DNA from: Nitrospirota bacterium | GTDB taxonomy: Bacteria > Nitrospirota > UBA9217 | DNA: 7,013 bases | Assembly: GCA_021788515.1 (NCBI GenBank) | Contig: JAJYKN010000065.1 | Coordinates: forward strand, 1-7,013 | Direction: 5' to 3' | Shown here: one piece after another, positions 1 to 5,725 of the stretch | How positions within the stretch are numbered: position 1 is the stretch's first letter | How the letters are laid out: each line of letters starts with the position of its first letter | The notes under the pieces: model-generated | Databases searched by the model: none | Seen by the model: the letters and a program-made list of their open reading frames with translations, nothing else | What the model was told of the DNA's origin: nothing | Program-made: the position numbers and the translations under genes

Positions 1-16
1 TGATTCTTTAGTAACT

Positions 17-41
17 AAAAAAACGATCCCGGTTTCGCCGG
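17..41 (-). terminator. Possible weak intrinsic terminator after the two-block DUF202 gene
   Basis: Read on the minus strand, a 4-bp GC stem (CCGG, five-base loop, CCGG, positions 41-29) begins just past the stop codon at 42-44. After five bases it is followed by a run of seven T (23-17). The position and T-run suit an intrinsic terminator ending the paralogue pair, but the stem is short, so strength is doubtful. A second small AT-rich inverted repeat lies at about 7-19. Confidence 0.4.
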
Positions 42-1289
42 TCACTCCGGATAAGCGGCCCCTCGCGGGATCTCCGCCTGTTCCTTTCGCACGGGCCAAT
101 ACCAGAGCGTCCCGTCTATCACCATGAGAAGCCCCGCCGCAATGAGCCAGAGATTGAACGATGTCAGCAGGCCAAATCCAAAATAGTTTATGACACCGAT
201 TCCGATGCTCAGAAAGGATATACCCGTCCGGATAAAGGCCAGCCCGGTCCGTGCGCGGGCATAGATGGTGCGGTAACAAGCGGCTATCGTCCGCTGGGCA
301 GCCAGAACATTCCGTTCCCGCGCAAACATGGTGCGCACTTTGCTCGACGGTGACGGATACAGATAGGTGCTGTGCTCGGAAAGATAATCTCCCATGCGGG
401 CAAGCATCGTGCCCTGTGTTTGACGCTTGATTCCCGTGTTTTCCAGAAGATGGTAATTTTCGAGGAATTGAATCGTTGTCGCAGTGACCTCCACCAGCGT
501 CTGGTGCCCCGGAGGGGTCAAGCGGGATTTCCGGACGTTCAGATACTTGGGAAGACCGTAAAAAGCGATTATAATCCCGATTATCAGTACGGAAAAATAC
601 AGATGAGGGGAACTGCTGGCGTTTTTCGTCTGGAGCAAGGTATTGGAAAGCGCAATCGTGCCCAACCCCCAGCGCTGGAAGGCAAGGCCGGTCCGGGCGC
701 TCGCAAGGTCGGTACGGTAGCAGGCGAGCCGCGTCCTCCAGTGGGCCATGGTATTGCGCCAGTAGGCGAGGCCCGTCCGTTCCGTGCCGATCAACAGTCC
801 CGGTTTAGCATGAAGATAGTCCTGGATAAACCACTGTATGTCGGAATCGAGGGTGACCCGGAATTCGTATCGTTCGGCCGGGACGTATTTTTTCACGTCG
901 TCCCTCACCGCGGGGCTGTCCGGGTACCTTGCCGCAATGACCACGGTGCCGCTGCTGTCTTTGATGACGGGCATCCACTGGTTCGTTGAAAGCGCGTCAG
1001 CACTGAGGCCGGTCAGAAGCTCCGGCGGGATGGGGAGGCGTTCATCATATTCAATAGAGGGGCATTGGTAGAACGCGGCAAGCGCCTCAAGCAACAGGTG
1101 CTTGGGCACACCATACTCCGCAGGCAGCAGTTTCTCGAGGTCGATCCCCCGTGCCTGGGCGACGAATGCCGCTTCTTCAAGCATGGTCCTTTCGAGAATT
1201 CCCTGATCAACCAGGAAGGAAAATTCCGGACCTGTCCGCTCATCGGCATTCGTCAGATCATTATTCATGTTCAGAAGCTCACTATTCAT
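42..1289 (-). CDS. Multi-pass membrane protein: GspE-N/MshEN-like domain plus two expanded DUF202 blocks
   Basis: Function unknown. The protein is 415 aa from the ATG at 1289. Residues about 30-160 have the pattern of the GspE N-terminal (T2SSE_N/MshEN) domain. The Arg-Leu-Gly start of the c-di-GMP-binding MshEN motif is replaced by Asp-Leu-Glu (DLEKLL). Two DUF202-like blocks follow, at about 171-254 and 319-402. Each has six heptads starting with Arg (171, 178, 185, 192, 199, 206 and 319, 326, 333, 340, 347, 354) and then two membrane segments. The first block is divergent: RW replaces RT at the last heptad, and the D-G and W of the end motif are missing. No ATPase domain follows the N-domain, unlike GspE/PilB/MshE. 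The ATG at 1289 overlaps the upstream stop by 8 nt (ATGAATAG), suggesting translational coupling, but has no clear SD. An ATG at 1268 has a GTGAG nine bases upstream and is an alternative. An in-frame ATG at 1334 lies inside the upstream gene and is less likely. The coding frame is sound; the biochemical role is not known. Confidence 0.88.
   Translation of the reverse strand: MNSELLNMNNDLTNADERTGPEFSFLVDQGILERTMLEEAAFVAQARGIDLEKLLPAEYGVPKHLLLEALAAFYQCPSIEYDERLPIPPELLTGLSADALSTNQWMPVIKDSSGTVVIAARYPDSPAVRDDVKKYVPAERYEFRVTLDSDIQWFIQDYLHAKPGLLIGTERTGLAYWRNTMAHWRTRLACYRTDLASARTGLAFQRWGLGTIALSNTLLQTKNASSSPHLYFSVLIIGIIIAFYGLPKYLNVRKSRLTPPGHQTLVEVTATTIQFLENYHLLENTGIKRQTQGTMLARMGDYLSEHSTYLYPSPSSKVRTMFARERNVLAAQRTIAACYRTIYARARTGLAFIRTGISFLSIGIGVINYFGFGLLTSFNLWLIAAGLLMVIDGTLWYWPVRKEQAEIPRGAAYPE
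84..335 (-). repeat. DUF202-type block 5 (second block of the downstream paralogue)
   Basis: This encodes six R-x-x-x-A-x-x heptads (R at every seventh residue, six of six), then two hydrophobic segments and the end motif DGTLWYWPVRK. It is a canonical, well-preserved copy: RTGLAFIRTG matches block 1 exactly. Confidence 0.8.
528..779 (-). repeat. DUF202-type block 4 (first block of the downstream paralogue, divergent)
   Basis: This encodes six Arg-led heptads in a row, then two membrane segments. It departs from the other four copies: the last heptad reads R-W-G instead of R-T-G, the second membrane segment lacks the Asp-Gly pair, and the closing Trp is absent (YGLPKYLNVRK). It may have lost or changed whatever the conserved residues do. 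Confidence 0.75.
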
Positions 1290-2925
1290 TTTGGTTAAAA
1301 ATAACGGTTCCCCATTTATTCGTCGGCACGCCATAATCGGGAAGCGTTATCTCCATATCACCATTGCTATAAGGGTACTGGGCTCTCGTTCTTTTGGCCG
1401 GGATGGCCCAGTAGTACCCGTCAGCAATCAACACAAGACCCAGGACGATCAGGATGATGTTAAAAAGCGTCCAGCCGACCGAAGCCTCGCCGAAATATAC
1501 CATAAGGCCCGCACCAACGGCAGTAATACTCATCCCGGTCCGGACAAATGCCAAACCCGTTCGCGTTACCGCCATGACTGAGCGAAGCCTGGCCATTACG
1601 CATCGCCGGTCCGCGAGAACAGTCCGCTCGAGTGCGAGGCCGGTCGTGGCCCATATGCCCGGCAAATGGGAAGCACGGACCGGCGGACTTGCGTTGTCTT
1701 TTTTGGGCCCGGTGCGGTTATGCCGGAGCGGGAAAACCTTGTCCCAGATGCTTTCCTTGTTGACCGCGTCAATCACGGATTTAAAACTGTCTATGCCGGA
1801 CCGCCTTCCGCCGAGATACCAGTAGAACCCTTCCGCAGACATCAACAGTCCCGCAACGATGAGCGACACATCGAGAATCGTCCACCTGCTGGTGTGAAAT
1901 TCCCGGAGCAGTCCGATCCCGAGTCCGATGAAGGCAACTCCCGTCCTCGTAAAAGCGAGCCCTGTCCGGCCCCGAGCAAGCTTGGTCCTGTGGCCTGCCA
2001 GGGAGGTGCGTTCCTCCGCCATGTCGGTCCTGTCGGAGGCAAGAAACCTTCTTCGCATGACTGGAGAAAGATTTTCCCACCCCGCCCGAAGCGCTTCTGC
2101 GCCCATGACCGCGGCGCTGCGGTTGAATACGGGGTTTCCCTCTGAGTTCATTGACTCCTTCAGCACGCAGACGCCCCAGGAAGGCTCGGTACAGGAAGAA
2201 TCAATCGGTTTTTTTGCTATCTTTCGAGCGGGGAAATACCATTTCAGCCCATCGTAGAGCATGATAATGCCGGCAACAAGAAGCGGCGCCTCGAGAACGA
2301 TAAAAATGCCTATGCCGAACACTCTGAGGAACAAGAGGGCGATAATGATGAACGAGACGCCGGTCCTGATGAACGCCAGGCCCGTTCTTCCCTTGGCGAA
2401 TAAGGTCCGGTAATGCGCATAGGTTGACCGCCGATAGGCGAAATAGGTCCTCACCCGTGCCAAGGGCGTCCTCCCGCCGGCGAAGGGAAACCAGGGATTA
2501 ACGTCAAAATTGTGCTCGATGATGCGAATAATGTCGGAGGGAAGGGCAACAATAAAATCGATATGCTGAACGCCCAGCGTCTTTTTAATGTCGTCAATCA
2601 CCCGTTGATCGTCGGGTAGATAGGCGATCACTTCGGCCCGCTCCTGCCTGACCGATCGCGGAAACCAGAGAGACTGCTTGAGTTTCTCCATGTCCAGGCG
2701 CAGAGTAATGAAATACGAAGCGATGACGCTTTCATCGTATTCCACGAAAGGAAGCCCGTAGAATTCGGACAGGCAAAAGAGGATCTCGTGCTTTGCCACG
2801 CCCTTTCGGAGCAGCAGTTCTTCCAAGGCGATACCGGACGATGCTGATTCCCGTGCGAAGGTACCCAGTTCGTCTTCGGAAAGAATTCTTCTTCTGAGAA
2901 GTCTGTTAAATTTTTTCTTCAACAT
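1282..2925 (-). CDS. Multi-pass membrane protein: GspE-N/MshEN-like domain plus three expanded DUF202 blocks
   Basis: Function unknown; 547 aa. A basic N-terminus (MLKKKFNRLLRRR) leads into a GspE N-terminal/MshEN-like domain at about 12-142. The MshEN motif is degenerate: ALEELLLRKG stands where R-L-G-x-x-L is expected, so canonical c-di-GMP binding is doubtful. Three DUF202-like blocks follow at about 152-235, 292-375 and 427-513. Each has six heptads, with Arg at 152-187, 292-327 and 434-462 in steps of seven; the first heptad of block 3 starts with Thr427. Each block then has two membrane helices and a D/E-G-x-x-W-Y-x-P-x-R-K-like end, giving six predicted membrane segments in all. Linkers between blocks are hydrophilic and unlike each other. 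A 30-residue hydrophilic tail ends the protein. The ATG at 2925 is preferred because AGGA lies 11 nt upstream. An in-frame TTG at 2979 would add 18 unlikely residues read through a tandem repeat. This is the upstream paralogue of the overlapping gene that follows. Confidence 0.88.
   Translation of the reverse strand: MLKKKFNRLLRRRILSEDELGTFARESASSGIALEELLLRKGVAKHEILFCLSEFYGLPFVEYDESVIASYFITLRLDMEKLKQSLWFPRSVRQERAEVIAYLPDDQRVIDDIKKTLGVQHIDFIVALPSDIIRIIEHNFDVNPWFPFAGGRTPLARVRTYFAYRRSTYAHYRTLFAKGRTGLAFIRTGVSFIIIALLFLRVFGIGIFIVLEAPLLVAGIIMLYDGLKWYFPARKIAKKPIDSSCTEPSWGVCVLKESMNSEGNPVFNRSAAVMGAEALRAGWENLSPVMRRRFLASDRTDMAEERTSLAGHRTKLARGRTGLAFTRTGVAFIGLGIGLLREFHTSRWTILDVSLIVAGLLMSAEGFYWYLGGRRSGIDSFKSVIDAVNKESIWDKVFPLRHNRTGPKKDNASPPVRASHLPGIWATTGLALERTVLADRRCVMARLRSVMAVTRTGLAFVRTGMSITAVGAGLMVYFGEASVGWTLFNIILIVLGLVLIADGYYWAIPAKRTRAQYPYSNGDMEITLPDYGVPTNKWGTVIFNQNE
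1387..1647 (-). repeat. DUF202-type block 3 (third block of the upstream paralogue)
   Basis: This encodes six heptads. The first begins T-T instead of R-T, and the other five begin with Arg (ERTVLADR, RCVMARL, RSVMAVT, RTGLAFV, RTG). Two membrane segments and ADGYYWAIPAKR follow. Confidence 0.8.
1801..2052 (-). repeat. DUF202-type block 2 (second block of the upstream paralogue)
   Basis: This encodes six Arg-led heptads (RRFLASD, RTDMAEE, RTSLAGH, RTKLARG, RTGLAFT, RTG), two membrane segments and AEGFYWYLGGRR. Glu replaces the Asp of the end motif. Confidence 0.8.
2221..2472 (-). repeat. DUF202-type block 1 (first block of the upstream paralogue)
   Basis: This encodes six Arg-led heptads (RTPLARV, RTYFAYR, RSTYAHY, RTLFAKG, RTGLAFI, RTG) directly after the GspE-N-like domain. 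Two membrane segments and YDGLKWYFPARK follow. It is one of the best-preserved copies. Confidence 0.8.
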
Positions 2926-2955
2926 AATAATGACATTCCTGATAGTGACATTCCT
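2926..2955 (-). repeat. 15-nt tandem direct repeat just upstream of the three-block gene start
   Basis: Two adjacent 15-nt units on the minus strand (AGGAATGTCACTATC and AGGAATGTCATTATT) match at 13 of 15 positions and abut the ATG at 2925. The second copy supplies the AGGA taken as the ribosome binding site. Each copy also has an out-of-frame ATG. Both read in one frame of about ten codons whose TGA overlaps the real start (ATGTTGA). Confidence 0.6.
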
Positions 2956-3079
2956 GCAGCCCGGTGGAACGGAAGACAATGCGTCTCATAAGGAGGTTGC
3001 CGGCTTTTCCACCAAAGAGGGCTGCCTTTCTCACGCCTCCGAACAGCAGATGCACGGCTAATCGTTCACACTGCGCGGA

Positions 3080-3283
3080 TTAAGCCTTTTTTTCTTCTAT
3101 TTTTTCTACCGCTGTTTTTTCTACCGCAGCCGCTTCCTGTCCTTCTCTCATTGCTTTCTTGAATTCCTTGATGCTCTTACCCAATCCTGCTCCCAATTCC
3201 GGGAGTTTTCCCGGGCCGAAGATGACCAGGACGATCACGAGAATCAGAATCAGATGCATCGGTTGCGCTAATCCTTCAAACAT
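3080..3283 (-). CDS. tatA: Sec-independent protein translocase TatA
   Basis: This 67-aa protein is the pore-forming subunit of the twin-arginine translocase, which moves folded proteins across the inner membrane. It has the TatA layout. A short N-terminal membrane helix (about residues 8-22, [13 protein letters not shown]) is followed by the hinge [10 protein letters not shown] and an amphipathic helix ([18 protein letters not shown]). A charged Ala/Glu/Lys tail comes last. Length is typical of short TatA/E proteins; the family TatB has a longer tail. The tail includes a 5-residue tandem repeat ([10 protein letters not shown]) that is also a 15-nt DNA repeat. An AAGGAGT at 3297-3291 with eight-base spacing firmly sets the start. 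No tatB or tatC is beside it, so TatC must lie elsewhere. Single-gene tatA loci are common in Desulfobacterota and relatives. Confidence 0.93.
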   Translation of the reverse strand: MFEGLAQPMHLILILVIVLVIFGPGKLPELGAGLGKSIKEFKKAMREGQEAAAVEKTAVEKIEEKKA

Positions 3284-3326
3284 TTTTTTTACTCCTTTTC
3301 CCTGCTCTTATTGGCGGAAGTTAGAT

Positions 3327-3345
3327 GGGAGGCTTGCCGCCTCCC
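3327..3345 (-). promoter_or_regulatory. GC-rich hairpin in the tatA leader
   Basis: This is a perfect 7-bp stem (GGGAGGC and GCCTCCC) with a five-base loop, between the single-domain Usp gene and tatA and about 30 nt upstream of the tatA ribosome binding site. No T-run follows on either strand, so it is not a standard intrinsic terminator. It could be an RNA-stabilising or processing stem in the tatA 5' leader. Confidence 0.45.
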
Positions 3346-3361
3346 CGTTACAAGAAGTTGC

Positions 3362-3390
3362 AATGTACCACAAAATAACTCCGCACACAA
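3362..3390 (-). promoter_or_regulatory. Candidate sigma70-type promoter for tatA
   Basis: Minus strand: TTGTGT (3390-3385), a 17-nt spacer, then TACATT (3367-3362). An extended -10 TG dinucleotide (TGGTACATT) is also present. Matches to consensus are partial: three of six at -35 and four of six at -10. A start near 3355 would put the GC hairpin inside the tatA 5' leader. Confidence 0.3.
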
Positions 3391-3438
3391 AGAAAAATTT
3401 CTCTTTATTTTCCCAATTATTTGACGAAAACACGCCCT

Positions 3439-3864
3439 TTACGACACCCCGACCACATACACCGGGCAAGGTGCTCGGTCGATCACTTTTTCCACCACAT
3501 GGTCGCCGAAAAGCCTGCTCAGGATCCCTTTTTTCTTTTTCGACCCCATGATGATGAGGTCGCAATTCTCTTCCTGTGCAACCTCCACAATGCGGTCAGG
3601 TACGTCCCCTGCTTCCAGCCTGGTCTTGACGAGCGCGCCCTCGGCTTCAGCGATCTTGTTGATATCCGAGAGGGCTTTTGCCCCTCCGTCGTCCAGCACG
3701 TCGTTCAAGTTCTTGATGCCCGTCAGGTCGAGGTCTCCCTCGTAAGGCTGGACTACTTTCACGACCGTTATCCAAGTCTTTTCGTCCTGGGCCAGTTTGA
3801 TGCCTTGTTTCAGGACTTCCCGGGACCCGTTCACTGCGATAAGAACTTTTCTATAGCCTTTCAT
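3439..3864 (-). CDS. Single-domain universal stress protein (UspA family) with degenerate nucleotide loop
   Basis: This 141-aa cytoplasmic protein is the usual length of a single Usp domain. It has the UspA alpha/beta pattern: a first strand KVLIAVNGS at 6-14, an E/D-rich middle, a strand DLIIMGS at 102-108 and a last strand CPVYVV at 133-138. In ATP-binding Usps the loop reads G-x2-G-x9-G-S. Here it is G107, Lys110 in place of the second Gly, then G120-Asp121 in place of Gly-Ser, with a run of four lysines. The Asp of the first strand (VDGS in many Usps) is Asn12. These changes suggest loss or change of ATP binding, which is inference. The start at 3864 is supported by AGGAG about eight bases upstream. 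It sits 158 nt after the tandem Usp gene and could be co-transcribed with it or have its own promoter. Confidence 0.9.
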   Translation of the reverse strand: MKGYRKVLIAVNGSREVLKQGIKLAQDEKTWITVVKVVQPYEGDLDLTGIKNLNDVLDDGGAKALSDINKIAEAEGALVKTRLEAGDVPDRIVEVAQEENCDLIIMGSKKKKGILSRLFGDHVVEKVIDRAPCPVYVVGVS

Positions 3865-3903
3865 ATGCTCACTCCTGCCTGATGCTCAAATAAACCTTTG
3901 AGG

Positions 3904-3984
3904 GAAATGGTGAAATAAAAGATGATAAGGAAGATAGGTACAGCCTGAATTGTCTTCTCCCTTTTCTCCATCCCTCACCATTTC
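3904..3984. repeat. 10-bp perfect inverted repeat in the gap between the two Usp genes
   Basis: GAAATGGTGA at 3904-3913 and its exact complement TCACCATTTC at 3975-3984 are separated by 61 bases. In minus-strand RNA the arms could pair and enclose a purine-rich stretch. The gap 3865-4022 otherwise holds a possible 31-codon frame (see findings) and the Usp ribosome binding site. I see no convincing terminator for the upstream operon. Confidence 0.45.
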
Positions 3985-4022
3985 TTCTCTCCAGGTGTTG
4001 GGTTGTCTTCCTGATCGATTAC

Positions 4023-4886
4023 CTACCTCGCGATCAATACCGGGCACGAGGCATAGGCAATGACGCGTTCTGCCGTACTACCCATGATCGCCTTGTTCAT
4101 GCCGCGCCATCCATGGGTCCCGACGACAATCAGGTCGTGCTTCATCGTGTCGGCGATCTCGACGATCTTGTCTCCGGCATGGCCTTCCTGCACCACTGCC
4201 TTGATCTGAACCCCCTGCCTGGCGGCAAGCTTCTTTGCGCCTTCCACGATCTTTTCCGCTTCCTGGTAGAGGCTTTTCTTGATGGTTTCGGTCTTGAAAA
4301 AATCCATCATTTCTTCATACTTGGGGATCACGTACAGGACCGAGATCTCCGAGCCGTCGGATTTCGACAAGTCGCAGGCGCGGCCGAGCGCTGTTTTGCT
4401 CGACTCCGATCCGTCAAAGGGCACCAGGAGTGAATGATAGGAGCCCACGCAATCGGCGCAGGGCTTTTTCACAACCAGTACATCGCAGGGAGCATTAAGA
4501 ACGACCTGCGACGTCACGCTGCCCATGAGCAGCCGCTTGAGCCCTTTCCTTCCGTAGGTGCCGAGTGCGATCAGGTCGGCTTTTTTGCCCTGGGCTACGT
4601 CAACAATCACTTCCGGGGGCTCGCCCTCGCAAATGATCGAGTCCACATTCCCGTTCAGCCCGTATTCGGCTTGAAGGTTCTTCTTTGCCTCCAGGCAGAC
4701 GTGCCTGCCCAGTTCCAAACGCTTTTCCATCTGCGAAGGAAGGACGGCGAACTCCTCCTGGTCGAAGTAGACCGCATGGACGAGATAAATCGTACCTGTT
4801 CCTCTTTTTACGCGAAGAGAAACCTCTTTCAGCGCGGCCTTGCTCGACAAGGACTCATCATATCCGACGACAATTGATTTATACAT
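4023..4886 (-). CDS. Tandem two-domain universal stress protein
   Basis: This 287-aa cytoplasmic protein has two UspA domains, at about 1-141 and 151-287. Both nucleotide loops are intact: G109-T-Y-G112 ... G122-S123 in the first and G256-T-H-G259 ... G269-S270 in the second, fitting G-x2-G-x9-G-S. Each domain also keeps the first-strand Asp (D10 in GYDES, D158 in FDGS). A short linker with a C-x-x-C (CADC, 143-146) joins them. Tandem Usps bind ATP or AMP and act as intramolecular dimers in stress responses; the specific role here is unknown. The ATG at 4886 begins exactly at the domain start, two bases after the stop of the preceding gene, with GGAGG about 12 nt upstream inside that gene. 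The frame stays open to 5243 but that extension is antisense-like and not Usp sequence. It is probably the last gene of the TauE operon. Confidence 0.94.
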   Translation of the reverse strand: MYKSIVVGYDESLSSKAALKEVSLRVKRGTGTIYLVHAVYFDQEEFAVLPSQMEKRLELGRHVCLEAKKNLQAEYGLNGNVDSIICEGEPPEVIVDVAQGKKADLIALGTYGRKGLKRLLMGSVTSQVVLNAPCDVLVVKKPCADCVGSYHSLLVPFDGSESSKTALGRACDLSKSDGSEISVLYVIPKYEEMMDFFKTETIKKSLYQEAEKIVEGAKKLAARQGVQIKAVVQEGHAGDKIVEIADTMKHDLIVVGTHGWRGMNKAIMGSTAERVIAYASCPVLIAR

Positions 4887-4888
4887 GA

Positions 4889-5725
4889 TTAATGAGCGCC
4901 TCCGCCTTTTCTGAACACCAGACTTACGCCGAAACCCGCACCCAGGGCAACACCGATCGAGAGGAAGCCGTAGAATGCCGCGTTGTTTTTGGCCATGGTC
5001 GCCAGCGTTTTGACCATGCCGACCTGTTCGACATTCACCTTTGTCTCGGCCTGTTCCACAACCTTGCCGTTCTTGACAGCGTAGACCGAGACCAGATAGT
5101 CGCCGGGCTGGGCCTGGTAAGGCCAGTCGGTCAGGATATAGTAATCCTGACGGCCGTCCTTGTTCATCGTTGTCTCGATCTTCCCGAACGACGTGGCATA
5201 AACTTTGGAATCCTCTTTGAATCTGACGAATTCGCTGAACCACTTGGTCTTTTCTTCCTCGTTCGCAACAGGAGTGACCTCGACGTGCTTCTGCAGAGCA
5301 GTGTAGCCGATGGTATATTTTTCCATTTCCTCCCTGCTCAGGATATCATCGATCTTTTTCGTGCTGAAGACCTCATAAAAGTTCGGCGTGTTCTCGAACT
5401 TGAGCTGCCCTACGTTCATCCAGAGCATGCCCCCGACTTTGCCCTTCTGTTTTAATACCTGGTGCCCCTCGGGAGAGGTTATCTTGATGACCAGGTCCAC
5501 GTTCGGGTCCGACTCGCCGCGAACGCTCACAGAGCTGCCGTGATAGAAGAAATCAATCGTGATGTGGTCGTGGTTCGCCTTGGCCGTGAGCATGGCGGAA
5601 GCCGGTTTAGCGGCGACGAGTTGGAACAGGGAAAACACGAGCATGAGAAGCAACGTGCCGAGAAATCTCGTACTGCCGATAAATCTCGCATAGTGGATGA
5701 TGAGCGAATGAAGATGGATATGCAT
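4889..5725 (-). CDS. Alph_Pro_TM (TIGR02186-type) exported membrane-anchored protein
   Basis: This 278-aa protein matches my recall of the TIGR02186/Alph_Pro_TM family, usually encoded next to TauE/SafE permeases; its function is unknown. It has a long basic N-region, a hydrophobic stretch at about 20-38 and a likely signal-peptidase site after A-S-A (residue 44). A beta-rich extracytoplasmic domain spans about 45-245. It includes DFFYHGSSVSVRGE near its start and TDWPYQAQPGDYLVSVYAV near its end, the latter ending in an Ig-like strand pattern. A C-terminal membrane helix lies at about 249-271, followed by an RKGGGAH tail on the cytoplasmic side. The ATG shares one base with the stop of the permease gene (TAATG), and AGGAGG lies seven bases upstream, so translation is probably coupled. 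It may act as a periplasmic accessory of the permease, which is inference from gene order. The family call rests on recall, not a search. Confidence 0.85.
   Translation of the reverse strand: MHIHLHSLIIHYARFIGSTRFLGTLLLMLVFSLFQLVAAKPASAMLTAKANHDHITIDFFYHGSSVSVRGESDPNVDLVIKITSPEGHQVLKQKGKVGGMLWMNVGQLKFENTPNFYEVFSTKKIDDILSREEMEKYTIGYTALQKHVEVTPVANEEEKTKWFSEFVRFKEDSKVYATSFGKIETTMNKDGRQDYYILTDWPYQAQPGDYLVSVYAVKNGKVVEQAETKVNVEQVGMVKTLATMAKNNAAFYGFLSIGVALGAGFGVSLVFRKGGGAH

Noticed and set aside
372..989. Long open frames on the plus strand, such as this 205-codon one and others opposite the Usp and TauE genes
   Set aside because: They lie antisense to well-supported genes, have Arg/Pro/His-rich shadow composition and no family pattern.
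84..2472. Regularly spaced repeats read as a CRISPR or other DNA-level array
   Set aside because: The periodicity is in the protein (heptads and whole domains). DNA copies are diverged and have no equal spacers.
2926..2979. Start of the three-block gene at the TTG at 2979
   Set aside because: The added 18 residues read through a tandem DNA repeat, look unlike protein, and the TTG has no good ribosome site. The ATG at 2925 precedes a typical basic N-terminus.
2956..3045. Stretch upstream of the three-block gene with a c-di-GMP-I (GEMM) riboswitch-like fragment (GAAAGGCA ... GGTGG ... AAAGCCGG on the minus strand)
   Set aside because: The conserved ACGC before AAAGCC, the full AAACC run and the second hairpin are not seen, so the likeness is too partial to call. 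A covariance-model search (RF01051) would settle it.
3390..3407. AT-rich hairpin (AAAGAG ... TTCTTT, minus strand) after the single-domain Usp as a terminator
   Set aside because: The stem is almost all A-T with a wobble pair and no GC core, so it is unlikely to terminate transcription.
4887..5243. N-terminal extension of the tandem Usp frame
   Set aside because: It overlaps the Alph_Pro_TM gene on the same strand in another frame, has no Usp features, and the Usp domain starts exactly at the ATG at 4886.
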